40,272 bases of DNA from Branchiostoma floridae (Eukaryota > Chordata > Leptocardii > Amphioxiformes > Branchiostomatidae): the NCBI RefSeq assembly GCF_000003815.2, contig NC_049979.1, forward strand, positions 34,893,123 through 34,933,394, read 5' to 3'. Positions 38,932-40,272 of this stretch are shown piece by piece; positions within the stretch are counted from its first letter, which is position 1, and each line of letters starts with the position of its first letter. The translations under genes and the position numbers were made by a program. A model generated the notes under the pieces. That model searched no databases and was not told the origin of the DNA. It saw only the letters and a program-made list of their open reading frames with translations.

Positions 38932-39072
38932 CAGAGACTTTGTGAAGGGTCTGACGAGCAGGAAGAGCAGTCTGTATCCCCACCAGTTCCTGGCCAGGTT
39001 AGTGGACATCATGTTCCCCGGGTGCAGGGCGTTAGTGGTCACTCCCCGCCTGGACAGCCGCCGGTGCAGCTC
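38932..39072 (-). CDS. WWOX: WWOX internal exon (short-chain dehydrogenase domain)
   Basis: 47 codons, phase 0 at both ends, acceptor TACTGTGGTTCCAG, donor TCTCTG|GTAGGT. Encodes [37 protein letters not shown] and LVRPFTKSL. The [19 protein letters not shown] and RPFTKS segments match the WW-domain oxidoreductase SDR domain C-terminal to its catalytic Tyr. As far as I recall, human WWOX has its very large last intron immediately after the corresponding FTKS residues, so the intron position appears conserved. WWOX is a tumour-suppressor adaptor/oxidoreductase. Upstream exons lie beyond the right edge. The terminal exon was not found downstream. Confidence 0.92.
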
Positions 39073-39145
39073 CTGGAACCACAGTAGGTGTTAATGATCG
39101 ATCCCCAACTTTTCTACTCACACAAACTTAAGTCTCTTATAACAT

Positions 39146-39354
39146 TAGTTCACCTTTATCCGTGGGGTAACCTATATCCGTTGTTTTAAAAAAAGGTATT
39201 TTGGGATATGAGGGTGACGGACAGTGGTTTCAACTTGCAATCTTCTTAGTTTGTAACAAAAATATCAGAAATATTGCAGTCGACTTGAAAACCCTAGTAT
39301 ATAAACAATTTAAAAAAACCAGATATAAGTTACCCCATGAATAAAGGTGAACTA
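39146..39354. mobile_element. Short MITE, TIR TAGTTCACC...GGTGAACTA (copy 2)
   Basis: The left end TAGTTCACCTTTATCCGTGG is mirrored by ATAAAGGTGAACTA at the right. It shares the ends and the AAAAAAAGGTATTTTGGGATAT interior with the copy at 6801-6945. Non-coding, in a WWOX intron. Confidence 0.8.
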
Positions 39355-39530
39355 GCATTACCTAACCATAATAAAAATATGCATATCCAGTTATCTGTAT
39401 CTGTATCTACATAGCCGGTATAACTGCCCTTGGGCGTAACACACCAGCTTCGCAGGCACGTGGCACAGCAGCGGCTGGTTCTATCACACTGAAGGACTTG
39501 TCACACCTAGCTTTTGCACATCTATCTGCA
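39355..39530. other. WWOX intron sequence
   Basis: No feature recognised apart from short ATCTGTATCTGTATCTACAT repetition. Confidence 0.4.
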
Positions 39531-39531
39531 G

Positions 39532-39912
39532 GGCTCGAAATACTGGGTGCATGTGCACCCAGGTGCACCCAAAATTGGAACTGTGCACCCAATTTTTTTC
39601 AGTGGGTGCACAGGGTGCACCCAATTATTTTCTGTGGGTGCACCGGGTGCACCCAAATATTTTCTTAGGTTTTTGTATGGAAAGATATAGAGTATACTAG
39701 TATACATCATATTCTTGACATCTAAGTGTTAGAAAGATAATAAAAATGTCTGTCATGTTACTTGTTTAAGAATTTGATAGCTTATAATTAAGTTTTGTTA
39801 TTAGGTTTTTTTGACATTCTACTTGAATTTAAGTGGTGAATTTTTGGTGCACCCAATCTTTTAAGCTGGGTGCACCAGTGCACCTAATCCCAAAAATGAA
39901 TTTCGAGCCCTG
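39532..39912. mobile_element. hAT-like non-autonomous element, TIR GGGCTCGAAAT
   Basis: CAGGGCTCGAAATA at the left is inverse to ATTTCGAGCCCTG at the right. The octamer TATCTGCA abuts the left GGGCTCG and follows the right GAGCCCTG, consistent with an 8-bp hAT-type target duplication. The left subterminal region has five to six GGGTGCACC(C/G) repeats, and two more lie near the right end. No transposase. Confidence 0.75.
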
Positions 39913-40272
39913 TATCTGCAAGCGTTCTTGAAATCCGGAGAATGAATGAAGAAAGAAGGCCCGAGCAACCCTAGCCGAGAATGAGTGTACCCCTACCTAG
40001 GAACCCTACATTTTTCAGGACTGCACTCAGAAACATTTATTTCCCTACTCCTGACCACTTGTAACGTGGTGGCCGACCTGATACTGAACCACTGCCAGTG
40101 CCAGGATCAATGCGATATGCTGTGAAGGTTAAGGTCATTTCTGTTGTTGGAGTTTTAACATCAAATCCTGATCGAGCATTGACAAAATTTACAATGTTTG
40201 AACAAAACAATGTTAATGGTATAAACTCTTGCCAATTCAGCTGAAGCATAACAGGGCTCGAAAGCTAAAGAC
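39913..40272. other. WWOX intron, right edge
   Basis: No exon seen. The last 20 bases (ACAGGGCTCGAAAGCTAAAG) begin another copy of the GGGCTCGAAA-type element, which runs off the window. Confidence 0.5.

Noticed and set aside
38432-39042. Minus-strand frames rich in Ser, His and Thr overlapping the WWOX exon
   Set aside because: The (GAGTGAAT)n low-complexity repeat generates them. Only 38932-39072, in the frame with HPGNMM and RPFTKSL, is coding.
1-40272. CRISPR arrays, tRNA/rRNA genes, operons or phage genes
   Set aside because: Regular repeats here are minisatellites without unique equal-length spacers. No cloverleaf or rRNA core was recognised, and gene structure is eukaryotic.

Overview
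The window is animal nuclear DNA. Multi-exon genes have GT-AG introns whose phases agree from exon to exon, and the intergenic sequence is packed with minisatellites and short inverted-repeat transposons. Gene content (a WWOX exon, a triokinase/FMN cyclase gene, a PLD3/4/5-type gene and a leucine-rich-repeat receptor with a signalling tail) together with the compact introns and MITE types suggests an invertebrate chordate, most likely a lancelet (Branchiostoma). The organism call is inference. Two 100-base N blocks (3043-3142, 35727-35826) mark assembly gaps.

Layout. 1-1322 is a ~205-bp tandem satellite. 2.0-3.4 kb holds an array of palindromic GGATATCC units around a gap. 3.4-8.7 kb is gene-poor and contains a perfect 96-bp palindrome, a MITE and direct repeats. 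8.74-12.46 kb (minus strand) is a one-exon LRR type I membrane receptor. Its cytoplasmic tail carries YSEIP and RPLPxLP motifs and then a long coding 28/29-residue repeat array, which is cut by an in-frame stop at 9133-9135. 12.6-13.3 kb is a tandem array that also contains a stray copy of that coding repeat. 15.3-20.1 kb (plus strand) holds seven exons of a PLD-family protein in which both HKD active sites are degenerate. 20.5-27.1 kb (minus strand) holds ten exons covering the end of the DAK1 domain and the whole DAK2 domain of triokinase/FMN cyclase (TKFC). One of its introns contains a dead reverse-transcriptase fragment. 27.3-32.4 kb is one ~5-kb element with terminal inverted repeats. 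32.4-38.9 kb is minisatellites, a second TIR element and a CpG-rich patch. 38.93-39.07 kb (minus strand) is a single WWOX exon, followed in its intron by tandem decayed copies of its own 3' end. 39.1-40.3 kb holds two more MITEs.

The PLD and TKFC genes converge, with about 400 bp between their stop codons. The LRR gene and the PLD gene diverge. The first ~230 residues of TKFC, the last exon of WWOX and the N-terminal exon(s) of the PLD gene were not found. The first two ought to lie between 27.1 and 38.9 kb if the assembly is collinear and the genes do not interleave.

No prokaryote-style system (CRISPR, operon, phage) is present. The most interesting objects are the LRR receptor with its broken repeat tail and displaced repeat unit, the PLD pseudoenzyme, the WWOX splice-donor minisatellite, and the perfect palindromes. 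All similarity statements come from recognising family motifs by eye; no database was searched.
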